Assembly (NCBI RefSeq): GCF_022397955.1
Contig: NZ_JAKEUQ010000004.1
Coordinates: 124,001-188,000, forward strand
Length of the DNA stretch: 64,000 nucleotides
Source of the DNA: Vibrio sp. Isolate32
Lineage (GTDB): Bacteria > Pseudomonadota > Gammaproteobacteria > Enterobacterales > Vibrionaceae
Direction of reading: 5' to 3'
In this document: one piece after another, positions 1 to 8,663 of the stretch
Position numbering within the stretch: the stretch's first letter is position 1
How the letters are laid out: each line of letters starts with the position of its first letter
Notes under the pieces: generated by a model
The model's database searches: none
Seen by the model: only the letters and a program-made list of their open reading frames with translations
Told to the model about the DNA's origin: nothing
Position numbers and translations under genes: made by a program

Positions 1-235
1 AACAAAAAGCGGCTTACTAGAATTCGAGAGTAAGCACACCGACCCTATATACCTCCTACCAAGCATGGATCATTGCAGGTTTGTGCACAGCTATACCTTA
101 CGGCTTAAATATTAAGGCTGTAGCTCAAGTGAGATTTATAAATAAACAGATTGCATATAAGTTGTGTTTTGTAGAGTATGAGGGCACTCATCAATGGTGG
201 GTGAATAACAACAATAACAAGGATAATAAAAAACA
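1..235. other. Intergenic leader upstream of endonuclease I
   Basis: No coding region or RNA gene was recognised in this left-edge stretch. It is A+T-rich towards its right end, which is where the promoter and leader of the endonuclease gene should lie. I see no convincing -35/-10 pair that I would commit to. Confidence 0.4.
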
Positions 236-1030
236 ATGAAAATGCGTTTAAATCTAAGCCTCTTGCTGATTTCGACGGCTCTTAGTCCAGTTGCGCTTGC
301 TAATACTAGCTACCCTGATGGTTACTACCTTGAAGCTGAGGGGCTAAGTGGGAATGCGTTGAAAGACATGCTTGGTGTGATTGCTGCTCGCGGGCAAAAG
401 CAACTCACTTACACTCAGGTGTGGTCTGCATTGAAAGACACCAACGAAGATCCGAATAGCCCGAACAATGTGATTTTGTATTATAGCGGTCGTTCACAAT
501 CTAAAGACTTTACGTCATCAGGCAACAACGACAAGAATGCTTGGAACCGTGAACACCTTTGGCCAAAATCTTTTGGTTTCAAGCGTAAAGATCAGTGGGG
601 GTATACGGACATTCACCATCTTCAACCAACCGATGCAGAGATTAACTCCATCCGTTCGAACAAAGACTTCGATTTTGGTGGAGCGCCATTGAAAAAGTCA
701 CCGCTTAACAAGACGGATTACGACAGCTTTGAACCTCGCGATGCAGTGAAAGGGGATACCGCTCGTTCGCTTTTCTACATGGCTGTACGCTATGAGGGAA
801 ATGACGCAAAAATGCCTGACTTGTACCTAGTCGATGACACGTCGAGCTCTTCAGGGCAACCTAAGGTTGGAAAACTTTGCACATTATTGCAATGGCATAA
901 CGCTGACCCTGTCGATGATTGGGAACGTAACCGCCATGAAAAAGCCGTCAAATGGCAAAGCAACCGCAATCCGTTCATCGACAACCCAAGCTGGGTAAAT
1001 GACATATATGATAGTCGCTGTAATGGTTGA
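236..1030 (+). CDS. Endonuclease I family periplasmic or secreted nuclease
   Basis: This is a 264-residue nuclease that degrades DNA outside the cytoplasm. Residues 1-22 form a typical signal peptide ending in ALA. The catalytic signature of the EndA/Dns family is visible: WNREHLWP at about 103-110 and DIHHLQP at 125-131, which hold the metal-binding His/Glu residues, followed by NxxRSNKDF. The length fits the family (about 230-270). In vibrios such nucleases recycle nucleotides, clear extracellular DNA and limit natural transformation. The gene stands alone and ends just before a strong terminator. I cannot tell whether it is the orthologue of EndA or of Dns, so no symbol is given. Confidence 0.92.
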   Translation: MKMRLNLSLLLISTALSPVALANTSYPDGYYLEAEGLSGNALKDMLGVIAARGQKQLTYTQVWSALKDTNEDPNSPNNVILYYSGRSQSKDFTSSGNNDKNAWNREHLWPKSFGFKRKDQWGYTDIHHLQPTDAEINSIRSNKDFDFGGAPLKKSPLNKTDYDSFEPRDAVKGDTARSLFYMAVRYEGNDAKMPDLYLVDDTSSSSGQPKVGKLCTLLQWHNADPVDDWERNRHEKAVKWQSNRNPFIDNPSWVNDIYDSRCNG

Positions 1031-1056
1031 TACATACACTGAAGTCAATTCAAAGA

Positions 1057-1079
1057 AGCCATCCTAGTGATGGCTTTTT
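1057..1079 (+). terminator. Rho-independent terminator after endonuclease I
   Basis: A perfect 7-bp stem, AGCCATC / GATGGCT, with a 5-base loop is followed directly by a T-run. It lies 26 bases after the endonuclease stop codon and overlaps the last codon of the convergent gene. Confidence 0.85.
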
Positions 1080-1794
1080 ATCTTGCGAACACTTTCTTAG
1101 TGAGTGCTATGCAGGCTCGTGACAACGATTGAGTGGTATCCAAGTGTTGGTACCAGTTATTGAACACCAGTTCGAAGTCATTAAGAGTAATCCGACCAAA
1201 CGTATGATTTCGATATTGCTCACAGAGGTTAAAAAGTCGCTGAGCATTATTAACTGGTGAACTAAAGCGAATCAAAGAGCTGTGCGCAGTGACCTGTTTG
1301 TATCGACTATCGAAAGTGACTCTTAGCCCTTGCTCTACCAATGCTTCACGTAACTTGTTTCGGAGCTGTTCAAGTCCATTACCTATAGCAAAGCCTTGGA
1401 GGATGATACAGTTTTCAGAAGCACTTATGCCTTTATATTCAATCTCAATGGGTGCAATTGAACCTACAACTTTATTGAAAACCTCAATGTAGGATTGAGC
1501 ATTAACCTGGGTAATTTCAAAGTTAGCAACGCATGAAATGATGGAAAGAATGGTTAAATGTAACTCCTCCCTAGGATGATAATATTGGTCGGGTTCGAGT
1601 ATGTTTACAGCCTCTTGAAATCTCATTATTTCGTCGAGAAGAACATTGTTACCTTGTTTTAGATAGGCTAGAGCAGTGATCCCTCTTCGAGTGTCGCTGG
1701 GTAGATCTAATAGATATGAATCTAGTTCATATTGGTCGGTTTCAGATGCAACTTTAAAGCGTTGCCACATCTTGTCATAAATTTCTTCGCTCAC
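1078..1794 (-). CDS. 2H phosphoesterase-like protein (RNA ligase/cyclic phosphodiesterase fold)
   Basis: The 238-residue protein carries two H-x-[ST] signatures in the right order: HLTI at 79-82 and HSSLIRF at 171-177. These define the 2H superfamily (2'-5' RNA ligase, cyclic phosphodiesterase and AKAP-like proteins), so a role in hydrolysing or ligating 2',3'-cyclic phosphates or related nucleotides is likely, but the substrate is unknown. The start is GTG, with an AAGGA site just upstream. It converges on the endonuclease gene. The assignment rests on motif spacing only; overall similarity to named members was not tested. Confidence 0.7.
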   Translation of the reverse strand: MSEEIYDKMWQRFKVASETDQYELDSYLLDLPSDTRRGITALAYLKQGNNVLLDEIMRFQEAVNILEPDQYYHPREELHLTILSIISCVANFEITQVNAQSYIEVFNKVVGSIAPIEIEYKGISASENCIILQGFAIGNGLEQLRNKLREALVEQGLRVTFDSRYKQVTAHSSLIRFSSPVNNAQRLFNLCEQYRNHTFGRITLNDFELVFNNWYQHLDTTQSLSRACIALTKKVFAR

Positions 1795-1920
1795 AGTTTT
1801 CCTTCGATACTTATTAAGACAATAGGTGAGTACAGAACTTATCCCATTGAGATGAGTGGCTTAAAATTCATCCTCACTCAAATATTATGTTTAGCTGTTC
1901 CATTGCTCGGTTGTGTTGAT

Positions 1921-2406
1921 TTAGGCTTCAACAGCTCCTATTTTCTTAGACATATTAAAACCAGTAATAGAGAAGCCGACTGCTTGGTAGAGCTTCAGTG
2001 CTCTTTCATTATGGTACGCGACTCTTAACTTTATTTGTTCAATACCATGCTCCTTAAGCTGCTGCTCTAATAGGCTCAGAGCTTGTTTTCCATAGCCAGC
2101 ACCTCGGTACAAATTAGATACGTAGAAGTCGTAGATGAAGGTAGATTTATCTTCTGTATTAATGGAGTGCCAAAGGTAGCCGACAAGGCATGGTTGTCCA
2201 TTTAACTGAGCTTCGATACAAAGAAGCGAATGTTCGTTTCCTTCAAGGCCATTCGGAAAGCAACGATGTAGATCTTTTTTAGCTAGCTCAACGGATCGCT
2301 CCATAGAGTGGCCATAGTTTTTCGTTATTTCACGGCTGTAATCGTCAATAAAATAGTCGCAGTAAGCGGGGTACTCTTCATGGCGCATTTCTCTAAGTTT
2401 AATCAT
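1921..2406 (-). CDS. GNAT family N-acetyltransferase
   Basis: This 161-residue protein has the GNAT fold. The acetyl-CoA-binding motif A is seen as YRGAGYGKQAL (about 110-120), fitting Q/RxxGxG/A. It is followed by the C-terminal pattern YHNERALKLYQAVGF, typical of motif B. The ATG is preceded by a good AAGGAG site. The acceptor substrate (a small molecule or a protein N-terminus) cannot be predicted. It lies in a run of small minus-strand genes, each with its own Shine-Dalgarno site and gaps of 57 bp or more, so co-transcription is possible but not obvious. Confidence 0.88.
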   Translation of the reverse strand: MIKLREMRHEEYPAYCDYFIDDYSREITKNYGHSMERSVELAKKDLHRCFPNGLEGNEHSLLCIEAQLNGQPCLVGYLWHSINTEDKSTFIYDFYVSNLYRGAGYGKQALSLLEQQLKEHGIEQIKLRVAYHNERALKLYQAVGFSITGFNMSKKIGAVEA

Positions 2407-2463
2407 GTATCTCCTTACTATGTACTTAAATAAAATCGAGATTCAAGGTTCAGATGCGATGTC

Positions 2464-2841
2464 TTAACTGTAGGTTAGCTCGAAAGGTAAACATGGTGTG
2501 CCTTGGTGATATTTAAGCTGCCAACCAGCCTCAGTCAAAACCCATATAGAGCAACGTTTGGCATAGTTACTCACATCACCAAGTTCACTTACCAAAGCAG
2601 TCTGATATTTTAGTAAGTGTACCGAAGGGCTTAGTAAAAGGCATTGGTAGTCTTGTGAGTGAATTTTTGAGGTGGAAGGTTCCTCTGCTCTCATCATTTT
2701 GACGATAGACATAAAGTCATAGCTATCGCCACTGCGACCGACTTCAGAAAAATCGGGATGTATTAAACGCTTAATATCATTGTTGTTTTGTCGAACTTCA
2801 TATTGATGAAGATCGATTTCTTGCTGAATTAAAATGTTCAA
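2464..2841 (-). CDS. NTF2/SnoaL-like (DUF4440-type) small protein
   Basis: The 125-residue protein starts at a TTG codon supported by GGAG seven bases upstream. It shows the cone-fold pattern of DUF4440 proteins: an N-terminal helix with a conserved LIHPDFSEVGRSG stretch (about 26-38), then strands ending in a WQLKYHQGTP motif. Such proteins bind or turn over small molecules, but no catalytic residues can be assigned. Family members are often annotated only as nuclear transport factor 2 family. Function unknown. Confidence 0.7.
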   Translation of the reverse strand: MNILIQQEIDLHQYEVRQNNNDIKRLIHPDFSEVGRSGDSYDFMSIVKMMRAEEPSTSKIHSQDYQCLLLSPSVHLLKYQTALVSELGDVSNYAKRCSIWVLTEAGWQLKYHQGTPCLPFELTYS

Positions 2842-2951
2842 TAGAGCTCCCTAGCGTAGATTTCAAATTACCAGTTATTATGTTACGTATCATCCCTAGA
2901 AGCATTGTATAGAGTGCTTAGGGGCTTCGAGGCTTGGTAATAAGCGTTTTG

Positions 2952-3362
2952 TTATAGAGTCGTTCCATTTACTAACGACCAGTGGTGTGGCATTAATTCA
3001 CGGATAGTTTTGAACACCAGCTTATTCTCTTTTGTTGAGATAGCTGCTTTAACGTCGCCTCCCCAATGAACCAGTCTTTCTTGGCAGACTCCACAAGGAG
3101 ATAGCACCAAAAACTCAGTACTCTCGTCTTCTCGACAGATACACAGAGAGTGCGTGACTTTTTCGTTCAATTTATGCGCTTCCAGAAAGGCGCCGACCTC
3201 CATACAAAGAGAAAGTGCATCATTTTTCGTATCGGGAGCAATACTAGTTAAAATTTTGCCTGTTTCCGTTCTTACAGCCGCCGCACCGCCCCAGCCTCGC
3301 GGATACCGTATTTTAATCAGTTCAACGGCAGCGTGATATAACTCTTGTTCTTCTTGTTTCAT
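2952..3362 (-). CDS. Cytidine deaminase-like zinc hydrolase
   Basis: The 136-residue protein has the zinc site of the cytidine deaminase fold: C53-x-E55 (CMEVGAF), where Cys is the first ligand and Glu the proton shuttle, then PCGVC at 89-93 supplying the two remaining cysteines. Length and Cys ligands resemble tetrameric CDA and blasticidin-S-deaminase-like enzymes rather than the His-type deoxycytidylate deaminases. The substrate may be a nucleoside or an odd pyrimidine. The ATG is preceded by AAAGGA. It is a single gene in a small-gene neighbourhood. Confidence 0.8.
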   Translation of the reverse strand: MKQEEQELYHAAVELIKIRYPRGWGGAAAVRTETGKILTSIAPDTKNDALSLCMEVGAFLEAHKLNEKVTHSLCICREDESTEFLVLSPCGVCQERLVHWGGDVKAAISTKENKLVFKTIRELMPHHWSLVNGTTL

Positions 3363-3798
3363 TCTATTCCTTTTAATTTGTCGTCATTTGCCGCAGTGAG
3401 AGAGGACTACTAGCGCCAAATAGGTGATTGAAGTATTCAGGAGGAAGTATCTCGATGATATCCAATCAAGCGCTTTCGAGAACGGCGGTGCCTATTCGTA
3501 ATTTATATCGCTTGAGCACGATTAAACCTTAGTTTTTACTGTTGGTAATATATCTAAAACTTATACTTGTTGGCATTTATTAAGATGACGTCAATGCATG
3601 TTCTCTTCACAAAATGGAATCTCACTATTGAGTGGTTGCGTTGTTAGATGCGAATTTAAATTATTGACTTGGTTGTGCTTAATTTTTTAGATGTTGTAGT
3701 GGACACGAGTTTGCCCTAAACCAAGAGCGTTCTATTTGAATAGGTGGCTGGTTAATTCATGTCTTTTTATTGTATTGCTGATGATTGCTCAGACATAC
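3363..3798. other. Intergenic region without recognised gene
   Basis: This 436-bp stretch lies between the deaminase-like gene start and the end of the AttH-like gene. I found no open frame with a ribosome-binding site and no convincing hairpin with a T-run. It should contain the promoter of the deaminase-like gene and the end of the att-like transcript. Confidence 0.4.
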
Positions 3799-4932
3799 CT
3801 AATACCCGGTCAGCTCCATATACCCTATACCTAAGTGTGTTCCTTTAATTGAGATTGGACCCTCCCAATAGGGAACCGATAGTGGCATTTTTGCTTTGGG
3901 GTTCAGTGCCGAGACAGTCAGATCTATGCTTTTCGTTGGAATTGATATTTGCCACTCTGTTGGATAATCGCGCCCATCAATTACTGTTTGTTTGGTTGCA
4001 GTGAGAGTAATGTCTTGCTGCGAAATGGCAGTACCAGAACCATTTTGCTGCATAAGCCTTGCGTGAGCATAACTGGCTTCGCCTGTTGCTGAGTTTCGCA
4101 GTTGGAATACGACTAGGCTGGTTTCATCACTGAGCCTAAGTGCAAACCAATCCCAGCCTTGTTGAGAGTCGAGTAAGAACTGCGAACTCCATTCTCTGTC
4201 TATCCAACCTTTGCCTGAAACCTGATGTGTCACACCATCAATCGTCACGTCGCCTGATACATCGATGAATGGTTGGCTGTAGTAGTAGGAGGCGACTTTT
4301 CCGTCACCGCTTTTGGTGCTGTAGCCTTGCTCTCCTTGTTTTTGATAGGGAGCGCCGCTAGTCAGTGTTAACGAGTAGCCAAACTGCTCTGAGTTAGCAT
4401 TCAATGTGGCAGGGAACAAGTCATCGGTAGAAGATGTCCACTGCCAATCATCAAGATAGACGCGAAATGGTGATGTGTTTACTCCTGCCAGTTCTGTGTG
4501 ATCGCGTGACCATTTTTCATCGGCGTAGTGTTTGTCTTCGGTGGTGACGGCACTGTGCGCCATGTAGATCTGTTGGCTTTGCCATGCGGTTGACTTGTTT
4601 TGTTCGACGCTGTTTTCTGGAGCTGCGGCAAAGCGGAACTGTGTCCATTGTACGCCTAGTGTGTTGCCGTCCTCATCGATGAGGTTGGCGGTTAAATACC
4701 ACCACTCATGACGGAAACTCGGGTGCGCTTGGTGGTCCATAGGGAAGGTGAGTTCAACGTCTTTAATGACGGGACTGTATTGATCACTCTGCTGCTCACT
4801 GTTCCCGCCGAGTATTGCCCCCATGTTTTGAGCTGAATTTGGATCGACCTTGTCACACCCCCATAGAGATAGCAGGCTAAGTGAGAGTGCAGCCAGTTGG
4901 ATTAGCTTACTCTTCAAACCAATGCTCATCAC
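3799..4932 (-). CDS. AttH-like lipocalin-fold lipoprotein of an AttEFGH ABC system
   Basis: The 377-residue protein has a lipoprotein signal peptide with a lipobox ending at Cys26 (LLSLWGC). It belongs to the AttH/CrtC-like (hydroxyneurosporene synthase-like) fold: HPSFRHEWWYLTANL near 70-85, QFRFA, and the late WIDREWSSQ and GWDWFALRL motifs. In AttEFGH-type clusters this component works with an ABC permease and ATPase. The start codon overlaps the stop of the permease gene (ATGA), so the two are translationally coupled. The transported substrate is unknown. The final segment is a short Gly/Tyr-rich tail. Confidence 0.85.
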   Translation of the reverse strand: MMSIGLKSKLIQLAALSLSLLSLWGCDKVDPNSAQNMGAILGGNSEQQSDQYSPVIKDVELTFPMDHQAHPSFRHEWWYLTANLIDEDGNTLGVQWTQFRFAAAPENSVEQNKSTAWQSQQIYMAHSAVTTEDKHYADEKWSRDHTELAGVNTSPFRVYLDDWQWTSSTDDLFPATLNANSEQFGYSLTLTSGAPYQKQGEQGYSTKSGDGKVASYYYSQPFIDVSGDVTIDGVTHQVSGKGWIDREWSSQFLLDSQQGWDWFALRLSDETSLVVFQLRNSATGEASYAHARLMQQNGSGTAISQQDITLTATKQTVIDGRDYPTEWQISIPTKSIDLTVSALNPKAKMPLSVPYWEGPISIKGTHLGIGYMELTGY

Positions 4933-7451
4933 AACACCTCACTTTGCAAGCTAGACACCACAGGTTTACTGACCAAATGCCATAGGGGGATGAGTGTTGC
5001 AATCACCGCCACAATAATTGTGATTACGGAGATACTGAGCGCATCACTCCAATTCCATACGTAATTTAAGCTCCAACCAAAGGCGCGCAGGGTGACGATG
5101 TCCGTCAACACATAACCGACCATAGCGCCGAGTGGTAACGCGATAACCAGAGTGAAGGCGACCAGAACAACGATTTGCCCGACTACCATTGCCATCAATT
5201 TTCTCTGACTAACACCGAGCGCATACAACCTTGCAATAGCGGCTTTGCGTGCATCGAGCAACATGAAACAGGCGCAGAACAACCCTATCACCGCCACCAT
5301 TAAAGTGACGCCATTAAGCGCCCGAGTAATGGCAAAAGTTTGTGAGAAGATATCCAAAGCGATCGATTTGATCTGTGCTTGGTCGTAAAGCTGGCTAGGG
5401 TACAAATTGAGTTGTTGGCGTAGCTGTTCGTAAACCACTTGTGGGTCGCCAGAGACTTTGATTCCCAAACTGGTGGGTAAGTGTGTAAATCCGCTTTCGA
5501 TCCACAAATAAGGCGCAAGTAACACTTCACCATTCGGTGAGCCGTAATCGTGGAAAATCGCCCCGACGATGAGTGTTTTGTCTTGGATCGCGTCGAGCTT
5601 GAGTTGGCTTCCAAGAGACAAGTCGAGTTTCACCGCTGTAGGTTCGCTGATCGCCACTAATTCACCTTGGTAAAAGCGCGTCCAAAAGTCATCAACGCGG
5701 GATTGGAACACCATGGTTTGCTCAAGTGTGTCTCTGTCTTTGGTGCCGAGCAAAGTCGGTAAGCCCTGCAAGTTATCATCGACGTAGTATTGTTTGTAGA
5801 CGGTTTCAACGTTCTCAAACTGTTCTAACGCGCGCACAACATTCGCGATTTCACCTTGGGCAGGGCTAACGTAAATATCAGCATGTAAGCGCTGTTCAAG
5901 CCATTGCTTTAACGTGGATTCAAAGCTGCCGACTAAGGTATTCATTCCCACATTTGCGGTGACAGCGAGAAGCAACGCCATCATGGCAAGGGAGAGAGGG
6001 GAGATAAGTTCACGCAGCTCAGCAAACAGATATTGTATTAATCCCGATTGGGTGCGTTTTTCGCTCCAGTTTGCTAGCACACTGAGCGTTTTAGGCAGAT
6101 ATAAGGGAATCGACACCATTAACACACCGAGCCATGCCATGGTGAAGCGGTGATGCTCGCTCAACGATAACCCAGCTAACGCGAGAATGGTTAACACTGA
6201 CCCGATAACAAACAGCTGATTTTCGTTAGACGTTTCCGGCGCTTGATAGAAACCGCCATGGGAAGAGAGAGGTTGTCGCACTCGCTGTTTAAAGTGCTGC
6301 CAACATGCGACAAGCGTTGCGGCCAGCGTGAGTAGCAGAGCCTGCACAAACCATTGCCACTGCCATGTGCCGGGCAGAAGTGTTGCACCATAAAGTTGCT
6401 CTAGCGTTATCGCGACGGTTGGATGTAGCCAATGGCTGAGTTGAATGCCGAGTATGAAACCAAGCGATGCGCCCAGTGTGATTAAAACCGTAAGCTCGAC
6501 TAACAGAGCTGAAAACACGATGCTTGGCGCAATCCCTGCTTGTTGAAGTTGCACCAACAGCCGATTACGTTTCAGCAAACTGTACTTCACACCGTTGTAA
6601 GCGATGAATAAGCCAACCAAAAACGCCAACAAACTCATGGCGGTGAGATTGAGGTGAAAGCTATCGGTAATTGAACCGAGATCCGTACTTTGGTTGTTGG
6701 AAATCCATTGCCCTTGTGTGCCTATTAGGCTTTGCCACGTATCCTGAGTATTGCTGTTCGTGTCAAAAACAGCGATATAGCTCAGTTGCCCTCGCTTGTT
6801 AAGCAGTTGTTGAGCGAATCCAATGTCCATCAACATTCGGCTACCGAGTTGCCATTCATCTGGCAATACCACAACTTTGGTGAGCACTTCATCCAAAGTG
6901 AGCGTGTCCACTTCGTCCAAACTCTGGTGCTGAGATTGGCTCATCATCACAATGGGTTCACCCGCTAAGAGTTGCGGCAAAGGTAAGGCATTGTCGAACA
7001 GGGAAATGTTTGGCTCTTTGGCTTGAGTATTGCTTTTTTCGTCGATGCGAGCGTGGCGAGCTCTTGAAGTGAGGGCGGCGATTAGCTCACTGCCTTGAAC
7101 TGACCAGCGTCGGCCTTGTTCGTCTCTTACTCGCCCTTCTATAACAGGTAGCGCTGCGCTTAATCCACTTTGTCTTAAGCTGAAGTAGAGCGATTCCGGC
7201 AAATAGTTTTGCCCTGCTGGTGGAATGATAAGGTTCTGCGCTTGAGCGCTCAGTTGCTCGGTCGATTCTGCATAGCTGCGCTTGGCATTGAGGTTGATGG
7301 CTTGCACCGCGACAAACAAGGTGACTGCAAGCACAATGCCGATCAGAATCGCTGCGGCTTGCAATGGTGACTGACGATAGTGCGCCGCGAATAGATTCAG
7401 AGTCAGTTTGGTATGGGTGAGCTGGTTCTGAGCGAAGCCAGTTTGCTTCAT
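4929..7451 (-). CDS. FtsX-type ABC transporter permease (AttFG-like)
   Basis: This large permease is about 840 residues from the preferred ATG at 7451. An in-frame upstream start at 7505 would overlap the ATPase gene by 46 bases. It has the architecture of MacB/FtsX-type permeases that do not transport across the inner membrane by alternating access: an N-terminal helix, a large periplasmic part, a central block of helices (about 280-490), a second periplasmic domain and three C-terminal helices with the FtsX core (ALNGVTLMVAVIGLF, RLYALGVSQRKL). In some bacteria this corresponds to AttF plus AttG fused. The gene lies eight bases after the ATPase stop. Confidence 0.88.
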   Translation of the reverse strand: MKQTGFAQNQLTHTKLTLNLFAAHYRQSPLQAAAILIGIVLAVTLFVAVQAINLNAKRSYAESTEQLSAQAQNLIIPPAGQNYLPESLYFSLRQSGLSAALPVIEGRVRDEQGRRWSVQGSELIAALTSRARHARIDEKSNTQAKEPNISLFDNALPLPQLLAGEPIVMMSQSQHQSLDEVDTLTLDEVLTKVVVLPDEWQLGSRMLMDIGFAQQLLNKRGQLSYIAVFDTNSNTQDTWQSLIGTQGQWISNNQSTDLGSITDSFHLNLTAMSLLAFLVGLFIAYNGVKYSLLKRNRLLVQLQQAGIAPSIVFSALLVELTVLITLGASLGFILGIQLSHWLHPTVAITLEQLYGATLLPGTWQWQWFVQALLLTLAATLVACWQHFKQRVRQPLSSHGGFYQAPETSNENQLFVIGSVLTILALAGLSLSEHHRFTMAWLGVLMVSIPLYLPKTLSVLANWSEKRTQSGLIQYLFAELRELISPLSLAMMALLLAVTANVGMNTLVGSFESTLKQWLEQRLHADIYVSPAQGEIANVVRALEQFENVETVYKQYYVDDNLQGLPTLLGTKDRDTLEQTMVFQSRVDDFWTRFYQGELVAISEPTAVKLDLSLGSQLKLDAIQDKTLIVGAIFHDYGSPNGEVLLAPYLWIESGFTHLPTSLGIKVSGDPQVVYEQLRQQLNLYPSQLYDQAQIKSIALDIFSQTFAITRALNGVTLMVAVIGLFCACFMLLDARKAAIARLYALGVSQRKLMAMVVGQIVVLVAFTLVIALPLGAMVGYVLTDIVTLRAFGWSLNYVWNWSDALSISVITIIVAVIATLIPLWHLVSKPVVSSLQSEVL

Positions 7452-7459
7452 TGGATTAA

Positions 7460-8158
7460 TCACAACGCTGCTGCTCTTGGGGTTAGATCCGCGTTCCTTA
7501 AACAACCATCATCTAACACCAATTTTGTCTGCATAAAGCTGGCACATTCTGGGCTGTGCGTAACCAAAAGCACCGCAGTGTTGCCTTGTGTAGTGATTTC
7601 ACTCAACAGCTTCATTACCTCAATGCCTGCTTTGTGGTCGAGGTTGCCTGTGGGTTCATCAGCAAGCAATAGTTTGGGTTTATGGGCTAGCGCACGCGCT
7701 ATTGCGACTCGTTGTTGCTGACCGCCAGAGAGTGCGGATACATGTCTTTCGAGTAGCTCGCTGATACCCAATGCGTCAACTAAATAGTCGCACCAGTCGC
7801 TCCATTTCTGTTGATTTAAATGAAGAGGGAAGGCAATGTTTTGTTTTACGTTGAGTGGCGTTAGCAAGTTGAACTGTTGAAAGATCACGCCTAATTTTTG
7901 ATGGCGGAGTCGGCTCCACTGTGGGTCTTTCCAATTTGATGTGTTCTCGCCATCGAGCCACAATTCGCCACCAGATAGTGGTTCAAACCCTGCAATGATG
8001 TTCAGCAAAGTACTTTTTCCGCTGCCACTCGCCCCTGTCAAAGCTACGCTTGCCCTTGTTGCCAAAGCGAAGTCGACATTTTCCAGCACGTGATGGATAT
8101 CTTTACCATCAACAAAGCTTTTTCTGGCATGTGTGAGTGTGACAATTGGGCTTTCCAT
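7460..8158 (-). CDS. ABC transporter ATP-binding protein (AttE/LolD-like)
   Basis: The 232-residue ATPase has Walker A GASGSGKST (about 41-49), Q-loop FQQFNLL, the ABC signature LSGGQQQR, Walker B LLLADEP and the H-loop THS. This is the MacB/LolD subtype, which powers FtsX-type permeases. It is the first gene of a three-gene operon with the permease and AttH-like lipoprotein on the same strand. AAGGAAAG precedes the ATG. Such systems extrude lipoproteins, peptides or lipids or transmit mechanical signals; the cargo here is not evident. Confidence 0.93.
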   Translation of the reverse strand: MESPIVTLTHARKSFVDGKDIHHVLENVDFALATRASVALTGASGSGKSTLLNIIAGFEPLSGGELWLDGENTSNWKDPQWSRLRHQKLGVIFQQFNLLTPLNVKQNIAFPLHLNQQKWSDWCDYLVDALGISELLERHVSALSGGQQQRVAIARALAHKPKLLLADEPTGNLDHKAGIEVMKLLSEITTQGNTAVLLVTHSPECASFMQTKLVLDDGCLRNADLTPRAAAL

Positions 8159-8663
8159 TACCTTTCCTTATAACCAAAACTTACCATCAAAAGGTGTCGT
8201 TACTTGTGGCAATTACCGAATCGACAAGCTCTATAAAACTGTAGACAACAATTTCAAACAATAGAGCGATTTATATCGAATTATTAATAACTTGTACTTT
8301 GAAAAGAGGGAAATAGATCAGTGCAAGGAAGAATGTAGATTTTGGTGGGAGCTTAGAGTCACCTAGGAGGCTCTTAGATTTTTCGTCAGATGGTTCGTGC
8401 TGTTTCTTTAGTTTGTTCCTGTTCCATTCTTTCTAATGCTGTTCATTGTGTAAAATCTTGTTACTCAAATTAAACATTTCTAAAAGCAGTGACAGGTTGA
8501 TTTTTAACTCATAGCACTTTACCAACTATGAGTTAGCCTTTGTGGCTCATTCACCAATATCAACAGTTTTACTCAGTTCAGATGTAATGTTGGAAGATGG
8601 GAATGACAACGACTTAGCCATGCTCTAAGCGTCGTTAAGTCGTTATTGGTTTGAGGTCAGGGA
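8159..8663. other. Intergenic region with one inverted repeat
   Basis: These 505 bases hold the promoter region of the att-like operon and the end of the nucleotidase transcript. An inverted repeat, ACGACTTA / TAAGTCGT, lies at 8609-8643, downstream of the nucleotidase stop. It lacks a clean T-run, so it is at best a weak terminator. A 27-codon plus-strand frame at about 8391 has no good ribosome-binding site and was not called. Confidence 0.45.

Noticed and set aside
1-235. A possible tRNA at the left edge
   Set aside because: No cloverleaf with a TTCGA-type T-loop could be folded.
8391-8480. 27-codon plus-strand frame in the att-nucleotidase gap
   Set aside because: No good ribosome-binding site, no terminator and Cys-rich composition of a chance frame.
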